From Lachnospiraceae bacterium (GTDB lineage: Bacteria; Bacillota; Clostridia; Lachnospirales; Lachnospiraceae): a stretch of 6,052 bases of DNA. Position numbers and translations under genes: made by a program. Of the stretch, positions 1-6,031 are shown in pieces. The notes under the pieces were generated by a model. That model saw nothing but the letters and a program-made list of their open reading frames with translations. It was not told the origin of the DNA and ran no database searches. The stretch spans positions 1 through 6,052 of the forward strand of contig JAFSRL010000243.1 in NCBI GenBank assembly GCA_017446125.1. Reading direction: 5' to 3'. The stretch's first letter is position 1. The number at the start of each line of letters is the position of its first letter.

Positions 1-1
1 G

Positions 2-1249
2 ATGGATGCACTGGACTTACTGGAGAAGGAGAAGAACATTCCCAGGGAGACGCTGTTTGAGGCGATTGAAAACTCGCTTGTCACGGCGTGCAAAAACCAC
101 TACGGCAAGAACGACAATTTCAAGGTCATCTTGGATCCCGAGACCTGCGATTTTTCCTGCTACATCGTCAAGACCTGCGTGGAACTCGAGGACGATGTCA
201 TGGATCCGGCGCAGGAGATCTGGGTGAAGGACGGCAAGGCGTACAACCCTGACGCGGAGATCGGCGATGACATTTTGATTCCGCTCGAATCGACGGAGTT
301 TGGACGCATCGCGACACAGAACGCGAAGAACGTCATTTTGCAGAAAATCCGTGAAGAGGAGCGCGGCGCAATCTTCAACGAGTATTCCGCGAAGGAGCAC
401 GACATCGTGACCGGTACCGTGCAGCGCAGAATCGGGCGGAACTTGAGCATCAACCTTGGAAGAACCGACGGCATCTTAACGGAGAACGAGCAGGTCAGAA
501 GCGAACACCTGCGTCCGAACGACCGCGTCAAGGTCTATATATTGGAGGTGAAAAACGGCAACAAGGGTCCGCGCATTCTGGTTAGCCGCACACATCCGGA
601 GCTCGTCAAGAGATTGTTTGAGCAGGAGGTTGCGGAAATCAAGGACGGCACCGTCGAGATCAAGTCGATCGCGCGTGAGGCGGGCAGCAGAACCAAGATT
701 GCGGTGTATTCCAACAACAGCAACGTTGACGCCGTGGGCGCGTGCGTGGGTGTGAACGGCAGCCGTGTGAATTTGATTGTCGACGAGCTGCACGGTGAAA
801 AGATTGACGTCATCGGCTGGGACGAGAACCCCGGTAAGCTGATCCAGAACGCGTTGTCCCCGGCAAAGATTGTCGCGGTCTTCGCGGATCCGGATGAGAA
901 GAGCGCGAAGGTTGTCGTGCCGGATTACCAGCTCTCCCTTGCCATCGGTAAGGAAGGACAGAACGCGCGTCTTGCGGCAAGGCTGACCGGCTTCAAGATT
1001 GATATCAAGTCGGAGACACAGGCGAAGGATGCGCCCGGCTTCCGTTACGAAGACTATGTGGATGACGCCTACGATGATGATTACTACGATGAGAACGGCA
1101 ACTTCATCGACCTGCCGGAGGATTCCCAGGTGTACTACGATGAGAACGGTAATTACATCGGACCGGTGGATGACTTCGAGGAAGAAACCGTAGAGGAAGC
1201 GACAGAGGAAGTCGAAGAAGCGGCGGACGCCGAAGAGGAAGACGCGTAA
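2..1249 (+). CDS. nusA: Transcription termination/antitermination factor NusA (5' end outside window)
   Basis: NusA binds RNA polymerase and nascent RNA in the cytoplasm and modulates pausing, intrinsic termination and antitermination. Seen over 415 residues: an N-terminal polymerase-binding domain (about 1-125), an S1 domain (about 133-196), KH1 with its loop G250-V-N-G253, KH2 with G316-K-E-G319 inside AIGKEGQNARLAA, then an acidic tail from about 340 with two YYDENGN motifs. The order S1-KH1-KH2 is diagnostic. The first Met (base 2) aligns with about residue 6 of Bacillus NusA (recalled MSSELLDAL against MDAL here), so the real start is probably about five codons upstream and the CDS is 5'-partial; Met1 is likely internal. 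The tail replaces the longer C-terminal acidic-repeat domains of Proteobacterial NusA; such short acidic tails are usual in Clostridia. The TAA stop is followed after 3 nt by ylxR. Identity is certain; only the start is unresolved. Confidence 0.97.
   Translation: MDALDLLEKEKNIPRETLFEAIENSLVTACKNHYGKNDNFKVILDPETCDFSCYIVKTCVELEDDVMDPAQEIWVKDGKAYNPDAEIGDDILIPLESTEFGRIATQNAKNVILQKIREEERGAIFNEYSAKEHDIVTGTVQRRIGRNLSINLGRTDGILTENEQVRSEHLRPNDRVKVYILEVKNGNKGPRILVSRTHPELVKRLFEQEVAEIKDGTVEIKSIAREAGSRTKIAVYSNNSNVDAVGACVGVNGSRVNLIVDELHGEKIDVIGWDENPGKLIQNALSPAKIVAVFADPDEKSAKVVVPDYQLSLAIGKEGQNARLAARLTGFKIDIKSETQAKDAPGFRYEDYVDDAYDDDYYDENGNFIDLPEDSQVYYDENGNYIGPVDDFEEETVEEATEEVEEAADAEEEDA
1082..1160 (+). repeat. 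In-frame duplicated motif YYDENGN(F/Y)I in the NusA tail
   Basis: Bases 1082-1109 and 1133-1160 match at 25 of 28 positions, with the first 17 nt (tactacgatgagaacgg) identical. The period is 51 nt, or 17 codons. The copies encode YYDENGNFI (residues 361-369) and YYDENGNYI (378-386) in the disordered acidic tail. Two of the three differences are synonymous C/T changes and one changes Phe to Tyr. It looks like a local tandem duplication kept in frame; function is unknown. Confidence 0.85.
1235..1240 (+). promoter_or_regulatory. Weak Shine-Dalgarno for ylxR
   Basis: GAGGAA lies inside the last codons of nusA, 12 nt before the ylxR ATG. The spacing is a little long, so ylxR translation probably depends partly on ribosomes terminating at the nusA stop 3 nt upstream of its start. 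Confidence 0.45.
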
Positions 1250-1252
1250 CGC

Positions 1253-1534
1253 ATGGAAAAGAAAGCGCCCGTAAGAAGATGCACCGGCTGCGGTGAGCGG
1301 AAGGACAAGAAGGACTTAATCCGCGTGGTGAGGACCGTGAACGAAAATGAAGAGGTATCTTTTCGGCTTGACCGCACGGGGAAATTGCAGGGGCGCGGCG
1401 CGTATCTTTGTGACAACAGGGCATGTTTTGACGCCACCGTGAAACGAAAAGGTTTGGAACGCAGTTTTCACGCAAGCATTCCGGCAAAGGTTTACGAAAC
1501 GCTGGAAAAGGAGTTTGAAACGAAAGGCACATGA
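1253..1534 (+). CDS. ylxR: YlxR/RnpM family RNA-binding protein (DUF448)
   Basis: Small basic protein of 93 aa, the usual length for the YlxR (DUF448) family. The B. subtilis homologue has been reported to bind RNase P RNA and modulate RNase P, hence the newer name RnpM; that role here is inferred from family. Seen: the N-terminal signature VRRCTGCGERKDKKDLIRVV (residues 7-26) and the second signature GRGAYLC (47-53), followed by a basic stretch. Four cysteines, C10, C13, C53 and C58, form two pairs that could bind a metal or stabilise the fold, but this is not established. The start at 1253 lies 3 nt after nusA and puts the family's PxRxC motif at the expected position. The gene ends in TGA sharing ATGA with ylxQ. 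The place between nusA and ylxQ is the canonical one for this family. Confidence 0.95.
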   Translation: MEKKAPVRRCTGCGERKDKKDLIRVVRTVNENEEVSFRLDRTGKLQGRGAYLCDNRACFDATVKRKGLERSFHASIPAKVYETLEKEFETKGT

Positions 1535-1863
1535 AGGATTTAAACGGCAGAATCTACTCCCTTTTGGGACTGGCGCAAAAAGCGGGGAAAGCAAAAAGCG
1601 GAGAATTTGCCGTGGAGAAAAGTATCAGTTCTTTGAAGGCGCATCTGGTGGTGATTGCACAAGACGCGTCTGAAAATACGAAAAAACAGTACCGCGACAA
1701 GTGTGCGTTTTACGAGGTTCCCGCCATCGAATTCGGGACGAAGGAAGCCTTGGGACGCGCCATCGGGAAAGAGGAGCGCGCTTCGGTCGCAATCGAGGAC
1801 GAAGGATTTGCCGCGACACTGTTAAGGAAGATCGACGGAGGAAAGACGAATGGCGAAAATTAA
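1531..1863 (+). CDS. ylxQ: YlxQ, L7Ae/L30e-family K-turn RNA-binding protein
   Basis: 110-aa member of the ribosomal L7Ae/L30e/S12e superfamily; relatives in this operon position (YlxQ) are thought to bind kink-turn RNA, though the physiological RNA partner is not settled. Seen: LLGLAQKAGKAKSGE (residues 11-25), the family's N-terminal Lys/Gly-rich RNA-facing segment, and LVVIAQDASENTKKQ (39-53), the conserved beta strand plus helix cap, then DKC and VPAIEFG as in bacterial L7Ae-like proteins. No signal peptide or membrane segment. The ATG overlaps the ylxR stop in ATGA and no Shine-Dalgarno sits at good spacing (AAGGAG is 17 nt away), so re-initiation after ylxR is likely. The last 14 nt overlap the start of infB. 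Lysine codon use is unlike the neighbours: 7 AAA of 13. Confidence 0.94.
   Translation: MKDLNGRIYSLLGLAQKAGKAKSGEFAVEKSISSLKAHLVVIAQDASENTKKQYRDKCAFYEVPAIEFGTKEALGRAIGKEERASVAIEDEGFAATLLRKIDGGKTNGEN
1837..1844 (+). promoter_or_regulatory. Strong Shine-Dalgarno for infB
   Basis: GGAGGAAA lies within the end of ylxQ, with 8 nt between the GGAGG core and the ATG at 1850. It is the best-spaced ribosome binding site in the window and fixes the infB start despite the 14-nt overlap with ylxQ. It suggests infB is translated efficiently on its own as well as by coupling. Confidence 0.85.
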
Positions 1864-4618
1864 AATTTCCGAACTGGCGAAGGAGCTGGGCGTAGAAGGG
1901 AAGGCGGTCGTTGCCTACCTGCAGGAGCAGGGCGTGGAAGCGGCGAAGCGTTCCACTTCTTCCGTGGAGGAAGAGGATGCGGAAAAAGCGAGGAAGTATT
2001 TCGCGAAGGACGCTCATGCTGCACCCAAGGATGAGGAAAAGAAGCCTGCCGCGAAAAAGACGGCGGCGAAGAAGTCCTCCGGCGATGATGCGGAAGAAAA
2101 GAAGACCGTAAAGAAGACAGCGGAAAAGCCCGTTGAGAAAAAGCCCTTGGAGAAAAAGGCGGTCGCAACGGAGAATAAGGAAAGCTCGAAGTCGACGAAG
2201 AAGGACACGGCGGTCGCCGAAGCGTCAACGCCCGTCAAGGAAGACAAGACACCGGTCAGAAAAAAGAAGACCATCATCTTTGTGTCGAATCCGAACAATT
2301 CCGGAAACGCGCCGCAGCGTCCGCAGGGACAGCGGGGCGGTTATCGCGATCGCACTCAGGTGACGCCGCCGGCGCACAAACTGATCAAGCCCCTGACGGC
2401 GCCTTCGCAGCCGGAGAGCTATCAGTCCGGCGTGCAAAAGATTCCGCCGAAGCCCGTGAAAAAACCGGCGACCGGAAACCCGCCGGAGGAAGCGACGCTT
2501 ACCCCCAAGGCAGGCGTGGAGATTCCGCCGGCACCCAAGAAGGGTGAGAAAAAGGCTGCCGCACAGGCGGCTGCTCAGCAGCAAACACAGCCGGAGAGCA
2601 AGGGTCAGGAGAAGGCTGCAAGTGCACCCGCACCCGACAAGGGCCAGGGCAAGGCTGCAAAAAGCGGCAAGGGCCGTGACGACAACAAGGGCGGCAAGCG
2701 CTTTGAAGACGGAAAGGGCCAGGGCGGCCGCAAGGCGGAAAAGGAACGCAAGGGCGCAAAGAACTTAGCGGGTTCCTACACCGGCGAGGACCAGATGCCG
2801 CGCTCGAAGCGCGTGGGCCGTTTCATCAAGCCCGAGGTCAAGCCCGCGGAGCCGGAAGAACAGATTAAGGTCATTACGGTTCCCGAGAAGATCACGATTA
2901 AGGAGCTTGCGGACAAGATGAAGATGCAGCCCTCCGTGATCATCAAGAAGCTGTTCTTAAGCGGACAGATTGTGACGGTGAACTCCGAGTTAAGCTTTGA
3001 GGAAGCGGAGAACATCGCGATTGAATATGAAATTATCTGCGAGAAGGAAGTCGAAGTCGACGTCATCGAGGAGCTTTTGAAAGAGGATGAGGATAAGGAA
3101 GAAACCCTCGTCAAGCGGCCGCCGGTGGTTGCAGTCATGGGCCACGTCGATCACGGTAAGACGTCGCTCTTAGACGCAATCCGTGAAACGAATGTGACGG
3201 ACCGCGAGGCGGGCGGCATCACGCAGCGCATCGGTGCTTATACGGTGAAGATCAACGGGCAGAAGATTACCTTCCTGGATACGCCCGGTCACGAAGCCTT
3301 CACCGCGATGCGTATGCGCGGCGCGAATTCGACGGACATCGCGATTCTGGTTGTCGCAGCGGATGACGGTGTCATGCCGCAGACGATTGAAGCCATCAAC
3401 CACGCGAAGGCGGCGGGTGTTGAAATCGTTGTCGCCATCAACAAGATTGATAAGGCGGGCGCGAACGTCGACCGCGTGAAGCAGGAGTTGACGGAGCACG
3501 AACTGATTCCGGTGGACTGGGGCGGATCGACGGAGTTTGTCACCGTTTCCGCAAAGTCCGGCGAAGGCATCGATACGCTGCTTGAGACCATTCTCTTAAC
3601 GGCGGACATTATGGAATTGAAGGCAAACCCGAACCGCGCGGCGAGAGGTCTTGTTTTGGAAGCGGAGCTCGACAAGGGAAGAGGTCCCGTGGCAAATGTG
3701 CTTGTGCAGAAGGGAACACTGCACGTGGGCGATTACATTTCGGCAGGCGCCGCACACGGGCGCGTACGCGCGATGGTCGACGACAAGGGTCGCCGCGTCA
3801 AGGAAGCGCTTCCTTCGCAGCCGGTGGAGATTTTGGGTCTTTCCGATGTGCCGGATGCGGGCGAGGTCTTCGTGGGACATGACAGCGATAAGGAAGCGAA
3901 GCAGTACGCGGATACGTATTTGCAGCTCCACAAGAAGAGCCTGATCGACGAGACGAAGGCACGCATGAGCCTGGATGATCTGTACTCCCAGATCGAGGAG
4001 GGCAAGTTGAAGGAACTGAACATCGTCATCAAGGCGGACGTGCAGGGTTCGGTCGAGGCGCTGAAGCAGTCGCTTTTGAAGCTCTCGAACGAAGAGGTCG
4101 TGGTCAAGGTCATTCATGGCGGCGTGGGTGCGATTTCCGAATCGGATGTCACGCTGGCGGCGACGTCGAACGCAATCATCATCGGCTTCGATGTGCGGCC
4201 GGACGCGATGGCGAAGTCTTTGGCCGAGCAGGAAGGCGTCGAGATCAAGCTCTACAAGGTCATCTACCAGGCAATCGAGGATGTCGAATACGCGATGAAG
4301 GGCATGCTTGCGTCGGTGTACGAGGAGAAGGTTTTGGGACACGCGGAGGTGCGCCAGATCTTCAAGGCGAGCGCGATCGGAAACATCGCCGGCAGCTATG
4401 TGCTTGACGGCATCATCCAGAAGGGATGCAAGGTGCGCATTCGCCGCGGCGATGAGCAGATCTTCGAGGGCGACCTTGCGAGCTTGAAGCGCTTCAAGGA
4501 TGATGTGAAGGAAGTGCGGGAGGGCTATGAGTGCGGTCTGGTCTTTGACGGGTTTGATGCGATTACGGAGGGTGACGTCGTTGAGGCGTATACGATGGTA
4601 GAGGTTCCGCGGCAATGA
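1850..4618 (+). CDS. infB: Translation initiation factor IF-2
   Basis: IF2 is the GTPase that places fMet-tRNA on the 30S subunit and promotes 50S joining. Seen over 922 residues: a first IF2_N domain (about 3-52, KIKISELAKELGV), a long Lys/Ala/Glu/Gly/Pro-rich linker (about 53-335), a second IF2_N domain (about 341-395), then the G domain (about 423-592) with P-loop GHVDHGKT (431-438), switch-I GGIT (455-458), DTPGH (477-481, with catalytic His481), NKID (531-534) and SAK (567-569). Beta-barrel domain II starts near 599, domain III near 722, and the fMet-tRNA-binding C2 domain ends the protein, with YECG at 893-896. All GTPase motifs are intact. It is longer than the roughly 716-aa B. subtilis protein, mostly through the linker. 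The start is fixed by a strong Shine-Dalgarno at 1837 and the family N-terminus. The TGA stop overlaps rbfA by 4 nt. Confidence 0.98.
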   Translation: MAKIKISELAKELGVEGKAVVAYLQEQGVEAAKRSTSSVEEEDAEKARKYFAKDAHAAPKDEEKKPAAKKTAAKKSSGDDAEEKKTVKKTAEKPVEKKPLEKKAVATENKESSKSTKKDTAVAEASTPVKEDKTPVRKKKTIIFVSNPNNSGNAPQRPQGQRGGYRDRTQVTPPAHKLIKPLTAPSQPESYQSGVQKIPPKPVKKPATGNPPEEATLTPKAGVEIPPAPKKGEKKAAAQAAAQQQTQPESKGQEKAASAPAPDKGQGKAAKSGKGRDDNKGGKRFEDGKGQGGRKAEKERKGAKNLAGSYTGEDQMPRSKRVGRFIKPEVKPAEPEEQIKVITVPEKITIKELADKMKMQPSVIIKKLFLSGQIVTVNSELSFEEAENIAIEYEIICEKEVEVDVIEELLKEDEDKEETLVKRPPVVAVMGHVDHGKTSLLDAIRETNVTDREAGGITQRIGAYTVKINGQKITFLDTPGHEAFTAMRMRGANSTDIAILVVAADDGVMPQTIEAINHAKAAGVEIVVAINKIDKAGANVDRVKQELTEHELIPVDWGGSTEFVTVSAKSGEGIDTLLETILLTADIMELKANPNRAARGLVLEAELDKGRGPVANVLVQKGTLHVGDYISAGAAHGRVRAMVDDKGRRVKEALPSQPVEILGLSDVPDAGEVFVGHDSDKEAKQYADTYLQLHKKSLIDETKARMSLDDLYSQIEEGKLKELNIVIKADVQGSVEALKQSLLKLSNEEVVVKVIHGGVGAISESDVTLAATSNAIIIGFDVRPDAMAKSLAEQEGVEIKLYKVIYQAIEDVEYAMKGMLASVYEEKVLGHAEVRQIFKASAIGNIAGSYVLDGIIQKGCKVRIRRGDEQIFEGDLASLKRFKDDVKEVREGYECGLVFDGFDAITEGDVVEAYTMVEVPRQ
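2006..2854 (+). other. infB: Low-complexity linker of IF2
   Basis: Codons for about residues 53-335 have no predicted globular content: first Lys/Ala/Glu runs (AAKKTAAKKS, EKPVEKKPLEKKA), then a short hydrophobic island TIIFVSNPNNS (about 141-151) of a kind also recalled in clostridial IF2, a Pro-rich part, and a Lys/Gly/Gln-rich part with KGQ repeats. It is expected to be a flexible, RNA- or ribosome-contacting tether. Boundaries are approximate. Confidence 0.75.
2600..2725 (+). repeat. Imperfect KGQ(x)KAA repeats in the IF2 linker
   Basis: Bases 2600-2621 and 2639-2660 match at 19 of 22 positions and encode KGQEKAA (from residue 251) and KGQGKAA (from 264). A 12-nt core, aagggccagggc, at 2639-2650 recurs exactly at 2714-2725 and encodes KGQG again at residue 289. 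All copies are in frame, with offsets of 39 and 75 nt, so length change by unit gain or loss would keep the frame. Confidence 0.7.
4600..4605 (+). promoter_or_regulatory. Modest Shine-Dalgarno for rbfA
   Basis: AGAGGT near the end of infB lies about 10 nt before the rbfA ATG at 4615. The match is modest; with the ATGA stop-start overlap, coupling to infB translation is likely. Confidence 0.45.
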
Positions 4619-5037
4619 GAAAGAACAGCAACAAGAATTTACGCGTCAACGGCGAGGTACAGAAGGTAATCGCGGAGGCAATCCGGTACAGCAAGGATCC
4701 CGGGATTTCGCCCATGACCTCTGTCATGGAAACGATTGTGGCGCCGGATTTAAAGACCTGCAAGGTCTGGGTGAGCGTGATGGGTTCGGACGCAGACCGC
4801 GCGGCGACCGCGGAAGGCTTGAAGCGCGCGGCCGGTTATATCCGTTCGGTTGTGGCGAAGGAGCTGAACATGCGCTACACGCCGGAGATCACGTTTATCG
4901 TCGATGACTCGATTGAGTACGCAATCAACATGAGTAAGAAAATCGATGAGGTTTCCGCCGCGGACCGCGCTGCGAAGATTGCAAGGGGTGAAGATCCCGA
5001 TGCCGACATTGAGGTGGAGGGCGATGACGACTTTTAA
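4615..5037 (+). CDS. rbfA: 30S ribosome-binding factor RbfA
   Basis: RbfA binds the immature 30S subunit near the 5' region of 16S rRNA and assists late processing and maturation, and cold adaptation in model bacteria. Seen in 140 aa: the N-terminal helix RVNGEVQKVIAEAI (10-23), the strand TSVMETIVAPDLKTCKVWVS (35-54), the helix-kink-helix AAG (72-74) that replaces GxxG in this KH-like fold, within GLKRAAGYIRS, and TPEITFIVDDSIEYAINMSK (89-108). An acidic C-terminal tail (about 124-140) ends GDDDF, somewhat beyond the compact core. The ATG at 4615 shares ATGA with the infB stop. Its last codons carry the Shine-Dalgarno and start of nrnA, overlapping it by 14 nt. Position after infB is the standard one. 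Confidence 0.97.
   Translation: MRKNSNKNLRVNGEVQKVIAEAIRYSKDPGISPMTSVMETIVAPDLKTCKVWVSVMGSDADRAATAEGLKRAAGYIRSVVAKELNMRYTPEITFIVDDSIEYAINMSKKIDEVSAADRAAKIARGEDPDADIEVEGDDDF
5011..5021 (+). promoter_or_regulatory. Shine-Dalgarno that fixes the nrnA start
   Basis: GAGGTGGAGGG lies inside the last codons of rbfA. Its first GAGG is 9 nt before the ATG at 5024, the optimal spacing, while the second GGAGG is too close. It supports 5024 over upstream in-frame ATGs at 4946 and elsewhere that lie deep inside rbfA. Confidence 0.7.
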
Positions 5038-5986
5038 AATTGACGATTATCTGAAAGGCGTTCAAACAGTCGCCATCAGCGGTCATATCCGCCCGGACGG
5101 GGACTGCATCGGAAGCTGCATGGGCATGTACCACTATTTGAAAAAGGCGTACCCCGCATTGCGCGTGGACGTCTTTTTGGAAGATGTGCCGGATTGCTTC
5201 TCGTACATTAAGGACATCGACAAGGTAAACACGACCTATGAAACAGACGTGGAGGTGTACGACCTCTTTATCTGTTTAGACTCCGTGAAGGACAGAATCG
5301 GGAAGGCGGAGGCAATCTTCGATAAGGCGCGTCATACCGTGAACATCGACCACCACGTTTCGAACACGGGAACCGGGGAAGTGAATTACATCGTACCCGG
5401 CGCGTCCAGCGCATGCGAGCTGGTGTACCGTGTCATCGACCGCGCTCTGATGGATGAGACAATTGCCGTGCCCATCTACACCGGCATGGTGACGGACACC
5501 GGCGTGTTCAAGTATTCCTCAACATCGAAGGAAACGATGGAGATTGCCGGCGATCTGATGACGTACGGGTTTGATTTTCCGCAGCTGATTGATTCCGTTT
5601 TTTTTGAAAAGACCTTTGTGCAGCAGCGCCTGATGGGTGAGGCGCTCACAAATGCGGTGCTGTACTTTGACGATCAGTGCATCGCGTCGTTTCTTCCCGC
5701 AGAGCGGATCACGGCGCTTCACGCGGCGTTTTCCGACCTTGAGGGAATCGCGTCCCAGATGAAGCTTACGAAGGGTGTGCATTGCTCCCTTTTTGTGTAC
5801 GGCTTGCCGGACGGCGACAACAAGATTTCCTTACGCTCCGACGGGTGCGTCGACGTGTCAAAGATTGCACAGACCATCCCCGGCGGCGGCGGCCACGCCC
5901 GCGCGGCAGGCTGCAACATCAAGGGCAGCTATGAGGATGTGCTGAAGGTGATGCTGCCGTTGATTGAAGCACAGTTGAAAAAGTAA
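5024..5986 (+). CDS. nrnA: Bifunctional oligoribonuclease / pAp phosphatase NrnA (DHH-DHHA1)
   Basis: NrnA degrades very short RNAs (nanoRNA) and hydrolyses pAp to AMP in B. subtilis and relatives; it is a cytoplasmic Mn-dependent DHH phosphoesterase. Seen in 320 aa (B. subtilis about 313): motif I HIRPDGD (21-27), the CLDS aspartate (D86), DHH (109-111) in NIDHHVSNTG, and GMVTDTG with D158. The DHHA1 domain follows with GGGGHARAAG (287-296), which binds substrate. All the expected catalytic residues are present. The start at 5024 is chosen because MTTFKIDDYL leads directly into the DHH fold and has a good Shine-Dalgarno. The longer in-frame version from 4946 would add an Arg-rich extension encoded out of frame inside rbfA and is not credible. 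It overlaps rbfA by 14 nt. A T8 run sits between the DHH and DHHA1 parts. Ends in TAA. Confidence 0.95.
   Translation: MTTFKIDDYLKGVQTVAISGHIRPDGDCIGSCMGMYHYLKKAYPALRVDVFLEDVPDCFSYIKDIDKVNTTYETDVEVYDLFICLDSVKDRIGKAEAIFDKARHTVNIDHHVSNTGTGEVNYIVPGASSACELVYRVIDRALMDETIAVPIYTGMVTDTGVFKYSSTSKETMEIAGDLMTYGFDFPQLIDSVFFEKTFVQQRLMGEALTNAVLYFDDQCIASFLPAERITALHAAFSDLEGIASQMKLTKGVHCSLFVYGLPDGDNKISLRSDGCVDVSKIAQTIPGGGGHARAAGCNIKGSYEDVLKVMLPLIEAQLKK
5598..5605 (+). other. T8 homopolymer inside nrnA
   Basis: Eight consecutive T form GTT TTT TTT (V192-F193-F194), followed by GAA. The run falls in the linker region between the DHH and DHHA1 domains. One extra T would create an immediate TGA; one fewer would give a TGA about 11 codons on, in GCC TGA. 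It is a natural site for transcriptional slippage or mutation, but no use of it is shown. Confidence 0.6.
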
Positions 5987-5995
5987 CTACGACAT

Positions 5996-6019
5996 TGCTC
6001 TGGGTGAGACCACAGAGCA
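5996..6019 (+). other. Bulged hairpin downstream of nrnA
   Basis: Arms TGCTCTG (5996-6002) and CAGAGCA (6013-6019) pair over 7 bp. GGT (6003-6005) and ACC (6009-6011) can extend the stem by 3 bp past a single bulged A (6012), leaving a GAG loop. No run of T follows, so it is not a convincing intrinsic terminator. It may be an RNA-processing site, a weak terminator or a leader element for the next gene; the window ends too soon to choose. Confidence 0.5.
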
Positions 6020-6024
6020 TTCGC

Positions 6025-6031
6025 GGAGGAG
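6025..6031 (+). promoter_or_regulatory. Shine-Dalgarno-like GGAGGAG without a visible start
   Basis: GGAGGAG resembles a ribosome binding site, but no ATG, GTG or TTG occurs between it and the window end at 6052. GAGG (6026-6029) can pair with CCTC (6036-6039) around an AGAAAA loop, which would hide it. The next gene (truB is usual here) may begin beyond the window. This is a possible site only. Confidence 0.3.

Noticed and set aside
246..1003. Asn in the KH1 loop (GVNG) and DAVG instead of DPVG in NusA as an unusual variant
   Set aside because: GMNG-type KH1 loops are, as I recall, ordinary in clostridial NusA, and the rest of both KH domains is intact.
1104..1532. Minus-strand frames opposite the NusA tail and ylxR
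   Set aside because: The region is fully explained by two conserved + strand genes, and the antisense products are Ser/Arg/Pro-rich with no domain signal.
3596..4615. Long open frame of 339 codons on the minus strand opposite infB
   Set aside because: It lies wholly inside the conserved infB GTPase and C-terminal domains. Its translation is Arg/Leu/His/Asp-rich with no recognisable motif, as expected for the antisense shadow of a GC-rich gene.
4946..5023. Upstream in-frame ATG extending nrnA to 346 aa
   Set aside because: The extra 26 residues are Arg-rich and come from rbfA read out of frame. The start at 5024 has the well-spaced Shine-Dalgarno and matches the family N-terminus.
5996..6019. 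Calling the hairpin after nrnA an intrinsic terminator
   Set aside because: The stem is followed by ATTCGCGGAGG, with no T-tract, so the defining feature is missing within the window.
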